A stretch of 16,190 bases of DNA from an uncultured Thalassolituus sp. (GTDB lineage Bacteria; Pseudomonadota; Gammaproteobacteria; Pseudomonadales; Oceanobacteraceae), in the NCBI GenBank assembly GCA_913054055.1, contig CAJXIT010000035.1, forward strand, positions 1-16,190. The letters are read 5' to 3'. The position numbers were made by a program, and so were the translations under genes. Positions 1-7,159 of the stretch are shown piece after piece. Each line of letters begins with the position of its first letter. Position 1 is the stretch's first letter. The notes below the pieces were generated by a model. The model ran no database searches. It was not told the origin of the DNA and saw nothing but the letters and a program-made list of their open reading frames with translations.

Positions 1-14
1 GTTAGGAGTAAGAC

Positions 15-1409
15 GTGAACCACGCCGTTAACAACATCCAATGGGATACAGATTTAATCAAACGTTACGATAAGTCTGGCCCACGCTACACCTCTTACCC
101 CACTGCCGTGCAATTTAATGATGGGTTTACCACCGACCATTACCAACAAGCCCGCCAAATCAGTAACCAGCAAGCGGGCCCAGTTTCTTTATATGTGCAC
201 ATCCCATTTTGTGCCCATGTTTGTTACTACTGCGCGTGCAATAAAATCATTACCAAGCGCAAAGAAAAGTCCCAGCCTTACTTAGATACCCTATTTAAAG
301 AAATAGAAATGCGCTCGCAGGGTTATGATAAAAACCGCCCAATCGAACAGCTACACTGGGGCGGCGGCACCCCCACCTTCATTAACCATGAGCAAATGAC
401 TGCATTAATGAATAAACTGAAACAGCACTTCAATCTGTTAGATTCAGACGACCGAGATTACTCTATAGAAATTGACCCACGGGAACTGCAGCCCGATACC
501 TTAGCCCACCTTAAATCCATTGGCTTTAACCGTGTCAGCCTTGGGGTACAAGATTTTGATGAAAAAGTGCAAATAGCCGTTAACCGTGTTCAACCATTAG
601 AAATGACACGCAACACGTTAGAGCAAGCTCGTGAACTAGGGTTTAAATCCATTAACATCGACTTAATTTATGGCCTGCCATTTCAATCAAGAGCAAGCTT
701 CGCCCAAACATTAAAAACCGTATTAGAACTGAACCCAGATCGCCTATCGGTCTTTAACTATGCACACCTGCCTGAACGCTTCATGCCGCAGCGTCGAATC
801 AACGAAGCCGACCTGCCCAGCGCAGAAGAAAAATTGGGCATGCTAGAAGACAGCATTCGATTATTAACCCAAGCCGGTTATCACTACGTGGGCATGGACC
901 ACTTTGCTAAACCTGATGACAGCCTTGCGCAAGCTCAACTACAAGGCAAACTGCACCGTAATTTCCAAGGCTACACCACCCATGAAGATTGCGATTTAGT
1001 GGCCTTAGGGGTGTCATCCATTAGCCAGGTGGGTGATAGCTATTTTCAAAACAGCGCCGACATTAAAGAATACACCCGCTGCATTGAAAACCACGAACTG
1101 CCCATTAAACGCGGCGTGATTCTCACCAACGAAGACGACCTTAGAAGAGCGGTGATCAAACAACTGATTTGCCACTTTGAACTGTCTTTTGAAGAGATTA
1201 ATCAAGCTTTCAACATCCAATTTGTAGACCACTTTCAAGATGCGCTAGCCGCCTTGCAACCCTACGTAGAAGACAAACTGGTCGAGATAAATGATAACGG
1301 TATAACAGTCACCCCAAAAGGCGGCCTATTAATCCGTAATATATGTATGGCTTTTGACGAGTATTTAACTAGCCCAAACCACAGCGTGCGCTATAGTAAA
1401 GTAATCTAA
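15..1409 (+). CDS. hemN: Oxygen-independent coproporphyrinogen III oxidase (radical SAM)
   Basis: This enzyme converts coproporphyrinogen III to protoporphyrinogen IX without oxygen, in the cytosol, using S-adenosylmethionine and a 4Fe-4S cluster; it supports haem synthesis under low oxygen. Seen: the radical-SAM cysteines C66, C70 and C73 plus the HemN-typical C75 in CAHVCYYCAC, the GGGTP SAM-binding motif at residues 116-120, the N-terminal RYTSYPTA segment typical of HemN, and a C-terminal HemN domain. At 464 aa it has the usual length of true HemN (about 457), not of the shorter HemW-type paralogues. The start is GTG, with a good GGAG ribosome site at about positions 5-8. It is the first visible gene of an operon; 22 bp separate it from the next gene. 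The regulator and promoter lie outside the window. Confidence 0.97.
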   Translation: MNHAVNNIQWDTDLIKRYDKSGPRYTSYPTAVQFNDGFTTDHYQQARQISNQQAGPVSLYVHIPFCAHVCYYCACNKIITKRKEKSQPYLDTLFKEIEMRSQGYDKNRPIEQLHWGGGTPTFINHEQMTALMNKLKQHFNLLDSDDRDYSIEIDPRELQPDTLAHLKSIGFNRVSLGVQDFDEKVQIAVNRVQPLEMTRNTLEQARELGFKSINIDLIYGLPFQSRASFAQTLKTVLELNPDRLSVFNYAHLPERFMPQRRINEADLPSAEEKLGMLEDSIRLLTQAGYHYVGMDHFAKPDDSLAQAQLQGKLHRNFQGYTTHEDCDLVALGVSSISQVGDSYFQNSADIKEYTRCIENHELPIKRGVILTNEDDLRRAVIKQLICHFELSFEEINQAFNIQFVDHFQDALAALQPYVEDKLVEINDNGITVTPKGGLLIRNICMAFDEYLTSPNHSVRYSKVI

Positions 1410-1431
1410 AGGTTACTTTACAGGCAGGCAC

Positions 1432-2046
1432 GTGTTTGAAGATTCATCACATATAGCGGCCCAAACGGCCGCTGCAGCCACCATCTCTGGGCACTTATAT
1501 CGTGCCAGCATGATTGCAAAACGCATGGCATTAGCGGCAAAAAACTCCCGCGCAATGGTATTGCGTGCAGGGTCAAAAGCCGCAGGGTTAAAAGTCATCA
1601 GTGACTACTTTGACGAACTGGCCGATAAAACCATCAACCTTTCACACATCATTAACCACTCAGCCATCAGCATCTCGCAAAATTCGGTTAAGCAGTGGCG
1701 TACCCAAGGGTTTCTGCATAACTTATCAAAATGCAAAGCGCGAGTTGGCAATCAAAAATCCACTCAATTAGACCCTGCCATGTCGATTGGCGAAGATAGC
1801 CTGCATGAGTTGGCAAACAAACTGCAAAGTGAACTGTCATCATTAAATGACCAACTACTGGATATTCGCCAATACATGCAATCCAGTAACGTGGTCGCCG
1901 TCACGTTCCGCCTTGAAGCCACCCAAACAGGTGAATTTCAACCGCTTTTAGAAAGCATGGCAAACAGCATTGATGGCCTAAGTAATGAGATAAAAAACCA
2001 CATTACCTTTAGCCAGAATCAATTGGCCCAATTTAAAGTATCGTAA
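1432..2046 (+). CDS. Small cytosolic protein with two degenerate chemoreceptor-tip-like hairpins
   Basis: Not a named family that I can identify with certainty. The 204-aa protein has no transmembrane segment, HAMP domain or ligand-binding domain and reads as mostly helical. Residues 28-67 (LAAKNSRAMVLRAG, then an ELADKT ending) follow the pattern of the signalling tip of methyl-accepting chemotaxis proteins (LALNAAIEAARAGE, then VRKLAERT). The RAG turn is kept, but the glutamate of the EAARAGE motif is lost. Residues 153-190 repeat a similar pattern (VAVTFRLEATQTGE followed by MANSIDGLSNEI). Known: ODP proteins, such as the next gene product, couple to chemoreceptors in Treponema. Inference: this is the ODP partner, perhaps folding as a one-chain four-helix bundle. 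The start is GTG after AGGCAGG; a later ATG (residue 27) would cut the first helix. The next gene follows 22 bp downstream. Confidence 0.6.
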   Translation: MFEDSSHIAAQTAAAATISGHLYRASMIAKRMALAAKNSRAMVLRAGSKAAGLKVISDYFDELADKTINLSHIINHSAISISQNSVKQWRTQGFLHNLSKCKARVGNQKSTQLDPAMSIGEDSLHELANKLQSELSSLNDQLLDIRQYMQSSNVVAVTFRLEATQTGEFQPLLESMANSIDGLSNEIKNHITFSQNQLAQFKVS

Positions 2047-2068
2047 AGAATACAAAGGAAGATACGAC

Positions 2069-2806
2069 ATGGATGCACACAAACTTTATGACGAGGGCCA
2101 CCAGTGGTATGTGTTTGGCCGCGACCCCGAAAAACCAGAAAAAATCATCGACACCAATCAATATCTGATTGTGGATGGCGACCGCAGTATCCTGCTAGAC
2201 CCAGGGGGCATCGAAGTTTTTTCTACCATGCTTGCCTCTGTTTTAAAGTATGTGGACATCGACCACATTACCGACCTGTTTGCTAGCCACCAAGACCCTG
2301 ACATCATTTCATCATTAGGCATGTGGGATCAGGTTTTACCGAAAGCCACCTTACATGCCTCTTGGCTTTGGGAAGGGTTTATTCGCCACTTTGGCATGGA
2401 TAACATTGCCTACAACGGCATACCGGATACCGGGGAGCGGCTGACCATAGGCAATACAGACCTAGAGTTCATACCCGCCCACTACCTACACAGTTCGGGC
2501 AACTTTCATGTTTACGACCCAAAATCAAAAATCCTATTCAGCGGTGATATTGGCGCGGCCTTAGAGCCACCAGGCATGCCCATGTTTGTAGAGGATTTTG
2601 ACAGCCATGTGGAAAAAATGCGGTATTTTCACGAACGCTGGATGCCCAGCAATGACGCCAAAATGCACTGGTTAAATCGTGTAAGAAAACTGGATATTGA
2701 AATCATGGCACCGCAGCATGGCCGACTATTTAAGGGAGAAGACGTTAACAAGTTCCTTGATTGGTTTGAGCAATTAAACGTGGGTGTCGCCACCATGCAA
2801 GGCTAG
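2069..2806 (+). CDS. Oxygen-binding di-iron protein (ODP), metallo-beta-lactamase fold
   Basis: Likely a cytosolic di-iron sensor of oxygen or redox state rather than a hydrolase. The 245-aa protein is a single metallo-beta-lactamase domain related to flavo-di-iron proteins (FprA) but without the flavodoxin domain. Probable metal ligands are H74, D76 and D78 in SHQDPDI, H141 in HYLHSSGNF, D160 in FSGDIGA and H217 in APQHGRLF. Where FprA has a final histidine (HxExDH) this protein has I79, and the usual glutamate is D76. Known: ODP in Treponema denticola binds oxygen and feeds into CheA signalling. The chemoreceptor-like gene just upstream and hemN before it support an oxygen-sensing role here. 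The start ATG has a strong AAGGAAG site 7 bp ahead. An alternative is an NO or O2 reductase, but no partner flavodoxin or rubredoxin is visible. Confidence 0.85.
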   Translation: MDAHKLYDEGHQWYVFGRDPEKPEKIIDTNQYLIVDGDRSILLDPGGIEVFSTMLASVLKYVDIDHITDLFASHQDPDIISSLGMWDQVLPKATLHASWLWEGFIRHFGMDNIAYNGIPDTGERLTIGNTDLEFIPAHYLHSSGNFHVYDPKSKILFSGDIGAALEPPGMPMFVEDFDSHVEKMRYFHERWMPSNDAKMHWLNRVRKLDIEIMAPQHGRLFKGEDVNKFLDWFEQLNVGVATMQG

Positions 2807-2822
2807 CCCTCAAAAAAGGCAT

Positions 2823-2852
2823 GCGCTAAAGCCAAATAATGGGTTTTAGCGC
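2823..2852 (+). terminator. Hairpin after the hemN-ODP operon, possible terminator
   Basis: GCGCTAAAGCC pairs with GGTTTTAGCGC (11 pairs, one G-U) around an 8-nt loop, 17 bp after the ODP stop codon. No T-tract follows; the next bases are C-rich. It may end transcription weakly or only protect the 3' end of the message. Confidence 0.5.
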
Positions 2853-2935
2853 CCTATCCCCCCCCTGAAAACCCCGCTATTTTTAACCAGAAAACCCTCA
2901 CTGCTCATGCATTCCCAGCCAAATCACGCCATAAA

Positions 2936-2953
2936 AGTAAACAAACGTTCACA
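2936..2953 (-). promoter_or_regulatory. Candidate DesT/FabR-like operator 1
   Basis: On the minus strand the site reads TGTGAACGTTTGTTTACT, an imperfect palindrome with the outer pattern GTxAAC...GTTxAC. It resembles the Pseudomonas DesT operator as I remember it (AGTGAACGCTTGTTGACT), matching at 15 of 18 positions. It overlaps the proposed -35 box of the reductase-desaturase operon, as expected for a repressor that senses acyl-CoA unsaturation. The half TTGTTTACT is shared exactly with operator 2. No TetR-family regulator gene lies in the window. Confidence 0.55.
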
Positions 2954-2976
2954 ATACAATGATAAATCTGTATTAA
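2948..2976 (+). promoter_or_regulatory. Candidate sigma-70 promoter for the reductase-desaturase operon
   Basis: TTCACA at 2948-2953 and TATTAA at 2971-2976 are separated by 17 bp. The pair lies about 90 bp before the reductase start codon and is flanked by the two candidate operators. Assigned by hexamer similarity and context only. Confidence 0.4.
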
Positions 2977-3020
2977 ATACGTCACTTAAACCATGTTAAT
3001 CTGTTTTTTTAGACAGTTTC

Positions 3021-3038
3021 AGCGTACACTTGTTTACT
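3021..3038 (+). promoter_or_regulatory. Candidate DesT/FabR-like operator 2
   Basis: AGCGTACACTTGTTTACT has the pattern AG-N3-ACA-N2-TGT-N3-CT. It matches the recalled DesT operator at 14 of 18 positions and also recalls the AGCGTACA half-site of FabR-type motifs. It lies downstream of the proposed promoter, within the 5' leader, so bound repressor could block transcription. It also covers the TTG at 3030, which argues against that codon as the gene start. Confidence 0.5.
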
Positions 3039-3062
3039 GAAATTAATTATCGAGACATTTAC

Positions 3063-4187
3063 ATGAACACCAATGCCTCTACTGAAATACAAACACCCCT
3101 TGCCAAAGGGGCTTCATGGCTAGCCAGCAGCCTAGTTAACAGCCAAAGCTTTGCCGGCTTTTTTGAACCCTTGGTTCAATGGCTGGTGCCGCAATGGCGT
3201 GCAGACCGCATCCGCAGCAAAATCACCACCATTCGTCACGAATCATCTGACATGTATTCATTGGTGATCAAACCCGGTTTGGCATTCAAATGCTTCACTG
3301 CTGGCCAGTTTATTGAATTAACCGTCATTAAAGACGGCGCTTGGGTTAGCCGATATTTCAGCATCTCATCAAGCCCGGCCTATTTTCAAAAAACAGGTTT
3401 GATAGAGGTCAGCATTCGCATCCAAGAAAACGGCCGCATCACCCCTTGGTTAGTCTCTGCATTAGAAGCAGGCAGCATTGTGAACCTGACCCAAGCACAA
3501 GGGGAATTTGTGCTGCCAGAAAAAAGTAACGACCTGCTTATGATTGCAGGGGGCAGTGGCATCACCCCTATTCGCTCCATGCTGCAACAACTGAGCAACA
3601 CATCGGCTGCATTGCCTAACCATGTGACCTTATTATTTTATGCCCGCAGCGCTGATCACTTTTTATTTGAAAAAGAACTCAAAGCCATGGCCGCTGATCA
3701 CAACTGGTTAAGCATTGATTTTATTAACAGCGCCGAGCAAGGGTTTTTCAGTGAAGACCACTTATTAGAATACTGCCCAGATGCGCACCAGCGTTCACTG
3801 TATATTTGCGGCCCCAGCCCAATGATCACTGCAGCACGTAAAGAACTAAAAAGGCTGAATTTTAATGACTCACACATTCACTACGAATTTTTTGGCCCCG
3901 AACCCGTAGACAATGCCCAAACTGGGTCAGCCAATATTTTGTTTTCAAAATCTCACAAACAAATCAGCGTCACAGAAAGCAACAATAAAACCTTATTAAC
4001 ACTGGCCGAAGAAGAAAACACCAGCCCAGTGAGCGGTTGCCGCATGGGGGTGTGCCATCAATGCATTTGCCAAAAAAAATCCGGTGTGGTGTATAACCAA
4101 AAAACACAAACATACAGCGATACCGGTCACCAAGAAATTCAATTATGCATCAGCGTGCCGGTTGGCGACGTTGTGTTAGATCTTTAA
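3063..4187 (+). CDS. desC: Ferredoxin-type reductase (FAD/NAD(P)H + 2Fe-2S) for the acyl desaturase
   Basis: Electron-transfer flavoprotein that passes electrons from NAD(P)H through FAD and a 2Fe-2S centre, probably to the desaturase encoded next. Domains in order: an N-terminal extension of about 45 residues; an FAD domain with RYFS at about 97-100; an NAD(P)-binding domain with GGSGITP at 163-169 and YICGPSPM at 247-254; and a C-terminal plant-type 2Fe-2S domain with C326, C331, C334 and C362. The ATG at 3063 is preferred over an in-frame TTG at 3030, which has no ribosome site and sits inside a candidate operator; GAG precedes the ATG by 8 bp. The order reductase then desaturase, 17 bp apart, matches Pseudomonas desCB; the symbol is by that analogy. 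Confidence 0.85.
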   Translation: MNTNASTEIQTPLAKGASWLASSLVNSQSFAGFFEPLVQWLVPQWRADRIRSKITTIRHESSDMYSLVIKPGLAFKCFTAGQFIELTVIKDGAWVSRYFSISSSPAYFQKTGLIEVSIRIQENGRITPWLVSALEAGSIVNLTQAQGEFVLPEKSNDLLMIAGGSGITPIRSMLQQLSNTSAALPNHVTLLFYARSADHFLFEKELKAMAADHNWLSIDFINSAEQGFFSEDHLLEYCPDAHQRSLYICGPSPMITAARKELKRLNFNDSHIHYEFFGPEPVDNAQTGSANILFSKSHKQISVTESNNKTLLTLAEEENTSPVSGCRMGVCHQCICQKKSGVVYNQKTQTYSDTGHQEIQLCISVPVGDVVLDL

Positions 4188-4204
4188 TAGGGAGGGATCA
4201 CAAT

Positions 4205-5311
4205 ATGGCTAATACATTTACCACTCGCCCTGACAGCGAGACCTTAGACAAATTTGCAGCTGAGCTTAACCATGTACGTGAACACGCCATGGAACAAGTG
4301 GGCGAAGCCGATGCCAAATACATACGAAAAATAATTCGCATCCAACGTTTGTGCGAAATTTCTGGGCGCATCTCTATTCCACTGGGGTTTTTCAATCCCC
4401 TTATTTGGGTCATTGGCGTGCTGTTTTTAAGCGTATCAAAGATACTGAACAACATGGAAATTGGCCACAATGTTATGCACGGCCAATACGACTGGATGAA
4501 CGACCCCAATATCAACAGCCGCAACTTTGACTGGGATAACGCAGGGGACAGTAACTCGTGGAAGCGCTATCACAATCACGAACACCATACGTACACCAAT
4601 ATTATTGGTAAAGACCGCGACTTTGGTTACGGCCTGTTGCGCTTAAGCGACGACACCCGTTGGAAACCTAAAAATATTTGGCAGTTTTTCACCTACCTAA
4701 CCTTGGCCACCTTTTTTGAATTTGGCATTGCTTATCATGAAGTGGCCGGCGAACGTATTTTTATGGGCAAGCGGAAAAAAACCAGCTCATTACCCATTAG
4801 CCGTGAACAATTAAAAAGTGATTTTTTTGGTAAAATTGGCCGCCAGTTTTTCAAAGATTACATCTTCTGGCCTTTGCTGTGCTTCCCAGCATTTCTTTAT
4901 GTATTAACTGGCAACCTGGCCGCTAACTTAATCCGCAACCTATGGACCAACACCATCATTTTTTGTGGGCACTTCACCGAAGACATTCACACATTTAAAA
5001 TGTCTGATTGCAAAGATGAAACCCAAGGGCAATGGTATTACCGTCAAATTTTAGGGTCATCAAACTTAGAAGGCCGTAAGTGGTTTCATATTATGAGCGG
5101 CCACTTAAGCTGCCAAATTGAGCACCATCTTTATCCTGATGTGCCCGCCATGCATTACCCACACATGGCCAAACAAGTGGAGCAAATTTGCAAAAAATAC
5201 AACATTCCCTACAACACAGGCAGTTTTCCAAAGCAGCTATTTACCGTATGGCAACGCATTATTAAGCACAGCTTTCCCACCAAAGGAAAACAAACTTTGG
5301 CCAATGCCTAA
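4205..5311 (+). CDS. desB: Membrane fatty acid (acyl-CoA type) desaturase
   Basis: Membrane-bound non-haem di-iron desaturase that introduces a double bond into saturated acyl chains aerobically, probably acyl-CoA delta-9 as for Pseudomonas DesB; the substrate is inferred from operon context. Seen: the three histidine boxes, H88-x3-H92 (GHNVMH), H123-x3-HH128 (HNHEHH) and QIEHH at 304-308, plus an extra GHFTED at 255-260. Hydrophobic segments lie at about 57-78, 159-178 and 219-236. The 368-aa length is normal. The start is the ATG at 4205 after a strong GGGAGGG site; an upstream in-frame ATG at 4145 lies inside the reductase gene and would add 20 unrelated residues. It ends just before a clear terminator. 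A delta-5/delta-6 front-end type is less likely, since no cytochrome b5 domain is fused. Confidence 0.88.
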   Translation: MANTFTTRPDSETLDKFAAELNHVREHAMEQVGEADAKYIRKIIRIQRLCEISGRISIPLGFFNPLIWVIGVLFLSVSKILNNMEIGHNVMHGQYDWMNDPNINSRNFDWDNAGDSNSWKRYHNHEHHTYTNIIGKDRDFGYGLLRLSDDTRWKPKNIWQFFTYLTLATFFEFGIAYHEVAGERIFMGKRKKTSSLPISREQLKSDFFGKIGRQFFKDYIFWPLLCFPAFLYVLTGNLAANLIRNLWTNTIIFCGHFTEDIHTFKMSDCKDETQGQWYYRQILGSSNLEGRKWFHIMSGHLSCQIEHHLYPDVPAMHYPHMAKQVEQICKKYNIPYNTGSFPKQLFTVWQRIIKHSFPTKGKQTLANA

Positions 5312-5337
5312 CAGCCACCACTGACCTAGCCTTAATC

Positions 5338-5361
5338 AAAGCCCTACTTGTAGGGCTTTTT
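5338..5361 (+). terminator. Rho-independent terminator of the desaturase operon
   Basis: AAAGCCCTA and TAGGGCTTT form a 9-bp stem around a CTTG tetraloop, ending in a run of five T, 26 bp after the desaturase stop codon. Confidence 0.88.
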
Positions 5362-5395
5362 AATGCCCAGTGTTTAGCTTAATTCGCCCCAACGT

Positions 5396-5424
5396 TTGAC
5401 CTTAACAAGATATGCCCTCAAAAT
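5396..5424 (+). promoter_or_regulatory. Weak candidate promoter for the adenine deaminase gene
   Basis: TTGACC at 5396-5401 and CAAAAT at 5419-5424 are spaced 17 bp apart, giving a leader of roughly 130 nt. The rest of the 5362-5559 gap shows only AT-rich short hairpins. Assigned by hexamer similarity only. Confidence 0.28.
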
Positions 5425-5559
5425 ACTAACCAAACGGTCAGCTACCTGTTTCGCCACCCTAAAATGGCTTAATAAACCCCATTAGCTAGTATTAAAAAAG
5501 CTAAGCCAATCAATACGCCGACCCGACACCTTACCTTAATACCAGCAAAAGGATGCCCT

Positions 5560-6612
5560 ATGCCCGCTCTTGATTTCAGCGACATCAAACACGCCAACCA
5601 TGTGGCCGATGAAGACTTCTTACGGGCATTACCCAAAGCCGAACTGCACCTGCATTTAGAAGGCTCATTAGAACCTGAACTGATGTTTGAACTGGCAAAA
5701 CGCAACAACATCACCCTGCCTTTCCAAACCATTGAGGAAGTCAAAGCGGCGTACAACTTTAGTAACCTACAAACCTTTTTAGATATTTATTATCAATGCG
5801 CTGACGTACTGCGTACCGAGCAAGATTTTTACGACCTGACTTGGGCCTATTTAGAAACATCCCACGAAGAAGGTGTGATTCACGTAGAACCATTTTTTGA
5901 CCCGCAAACCCATACCGATCGCGGTATTGATATTGGCGTGGTATTTAATGGCATCACTCGCGCGTTAAAAGATGGCGATGAAAAACTGGGCATCAGTTAC
6001 GGATTAATTTTATGCTTCTTACGTCACCTACCAGAAGAAGCCGCCTTTGCCACATTAGAACAAGCCAAACCCTATTTAGATCACATAGTAGGCGTGGGCT
6101 TAGACAGCTCTGAAGTGGGACACCCACCTGAAAAATTCAAAAACGTATTCAAAGCCGCCTTGGGTTTAGGATTAAAAACCGTGGCCCACGCAGGGGAAGA
6201 AGGCCCAGCCCAATACATCATCGACGCCATGGACATGTTAAGCGTTAGCCGCGTGGATCACGGTGTGCGCTGCACAGAAAGCGAAGCCTTAATACAACGC
6301 CTAGCCAATGAAGACATGCCACTTACGGTTTGCCCACAATCCAATGTGCGCTTAAAAGTATACGAGCACATGAGCGAGCACCCGATTCTAGAATTATTAG
6401 AAAAAGGCGTCATGGTCACCGTAAACGCCGACGACCCATCCTTTTTTGGTGGCTACTTATTGAAAAACTACACCGAGCTAAGCGAACACCTAGGCATGAC
6501 CCGTTCGCAAGCGGCATCGTTAGCGGCCAACAGTTTATTGGCCAGCTTCATTTCAGATGAAACCAAACAAGAATACATTGAAGAGTTAGAAGACATGCTG
6601 GCCAAGTGGTAG
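5560..6612 (+). CDS. Adenine deaminase (adenosine deaminase superfamily, type 2)
   Basis: Cytosolic zinc enzyme that most likely deaminates adenine to hypoxanthine and ammonia for purine salvage. Seen: the metal motif HLHLEGS with H30 and H32, zinc ligand H210 and catalytic E213 in VAHAGEEG, H234 in VDHGVR, and D291/D292 in NADDPSFF. The segment DSSEVGHPP at 182-190 is the key clue: it is the form I remember from the adenine-specific Pseudomonas protein PA0148, whereas adenosine deaminases have a DLAGDE-type segment there. Length is 350 aa, with an N-terminal extension of about 20 residues over the usual start (ALPKAELHLH). The start ATG follows AAAAGGA by 6 bp. It stands alone, between a terminator and the repeat-rich region. 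Automatic annotation often labels such proteins adenosine deaminase. Confidence 0.85.
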   Translation: MPALDFSDIKHANHVADEDFLRALPKAELHLHLEGSLEPELMFELAKRNNITLPFQTIEEVKAAYNFSNLQTFLDIYYQCADVLRTEQDFYDLTWAYLETSHEEGVIHVEPFFDPQTHTDRGIDIGVVFNGITRALKDGDEKLGISYGLILCFLRHLPEEAAFATLEQAKPYLDHIVGVGLDSSEVGHPPEKFKNVFKAALGLGLKTVAHAGEEGPAQYIIDAMDMLSVSRVDHGVRCTESEALIQRLANEDMPLTVCPQSNVRLKVYEHMSEHPILELLEKGVMVTVNADDPSFFGGYLLKNYTELSEHLGMTRSQAASLAANSLLASFISDETKQEYIEELEDMLAKW

Positions 6613-6694
6613 TGAATCATTCACTGCCTCGCTAAGCGCCCCCGTGACTTGTGCACCCCGCACACTGAACACCCAGTGACCTTCCCACCCGTCA

Positions 6695-6713
6695 CCCCGG
6701 ACTTGATCCGGGG
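6695..6713. repeat. Small GC-rich hairpin of a dispersed genomic repeat type
   Basis: CCCCGGA and TCCGGGG form a perfect 7-bp stem around CTTGA, preceded by GTCA and followed by TCCATG. This wording is common in intergenic repeats of many proteobacteria. The counterpart end (CAGCCTAGGAATGACAGG) lies at 7063-7080. Whether it is multicopy in this genome cannot be seen here. Confidence 0.55.
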
Positions 6714-6917
6714 TCCATGCTTACCCACTCTTAAAACCTCCCCAAAACCTACTGCCCATTCCCCCTAGCAACCATCCCTAAAAACTCATCAAATCATTAC
6801 CAAAAACACACGATATTAAGCCAGATTTCCCGCAGTAATTTGCATGGTTAGATAAACAGTATATTTACAATAAAAGCGAAAAATCGTGCGTGTTTTTCCA
6901 AAAACCCATCAAATTTT

Positions 6918-6928
6918 TGCGCGTTTTT
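6918..6928 (+). repeat. Copy of the 11-bp motif TGCGCGTTTTT
   Basis: First exact copy of an 11-mer that recurs at 7022-7032 and, inverted, at 7116-7126. A degenerate copy, GTGCGTGTTTTT, sits at 6886-6897. The copies are followed by similar bases (ACTG, CCAG, GCAG). Confidence 0.6.
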
Positions 6929-7016
6929 ACTGGTCACTTAAAAAATAATCGTGCAGAATCAATTACTTATAAAAATCAGAATCGAAATAGCGAGAACTCG
7001 CAATTTTGACAATATC

Positions 7017-7131
7017 GCGCATGCGCGTTTTTCCAGAAAAGCCAGAATGGATTTTGGTCTTCAGCCTAGGAATGACAGGCTCTCTAGACAATTTTCTATC
7101 ATATTCTGAAACTGCAAAAACGCGCATGCGC
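7017..7131. repeat. 115-bp segment bounded by a perfect 16-bp inverted repeat
   Basis: GCGCATGCGCGTTTTT at 7017-7032 is the exact reverse complement of the segment at 7116-7131, and CAG continues the match one base further in. Each arm itself contains the palindrome GCGCATGCGC. The 83 bp between them carry the GGAATGACAGG-like end of another repeat. No target-site duplication is visible, so a miniature transposon is unproven. The right arm ends 11 bp before the first cassette boundary. Confidence 0.75.
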
Positions 7132-7159
7132 ACGATTAAAATGTTATGCCTCTTAAGAG

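Larger units (their letters stand above)
6613..7143. other. Gene-free repeat-rich stretch left of the cassette array
   Basis: About 530 bp with no credible gene. It holds a GTCACCCCGG-type hairpin near its left end, a matching GGAATGACAGG-type end at 7070-7080, three copies of TGCGCGTTTTT, three copies of AATCGTGC, and a 16-bp perfect inverted repeat. A near-exact 14-mer (AAAACTCATCAAAT / AAAACCCATCAAAT) recurs at 6781 and 6901. No recognisable integrase fragment or promoter was found. It forms the border between the chromosomal deaminase gene and the first cassette. Confidence 0.7.

Noticed and set aside
3030..3062. TTG at 3030 as the reductase start.
   Set aside because: It has no ribosome site and falls inside a candidate operator; the ATG at 3063 is better placed.
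4145..4204. An upstream ATG start for the desaturase inside the reductase gene.
   Set aside because: The strong GGGAGGG site serves the ATG at 4205, and the added residues are the reductase C-terminus in another frame.
5388..5399. A PurR-like box (AACGTTTG) before the deaminase gene.
   Set aside because: Only the core 8 bases match; the outer parts of the palindrome are missing.
7120..7149. A possible attI site at the left edge of the array (TTAAAAT before GTTATGC).
   Set aside because: It has a faint likeness to attI1 but no recognisable integrase-binding repeats, and no intI gene or promoter is nearby.
7003..7149. A fifth attC made from the 16-bp inverted repeat and GTTATGC.
   Set aside because: No acceptable R'' box (the AAC end is missing), and the arms sit too far from the crossover box and lack an extrahelical base.
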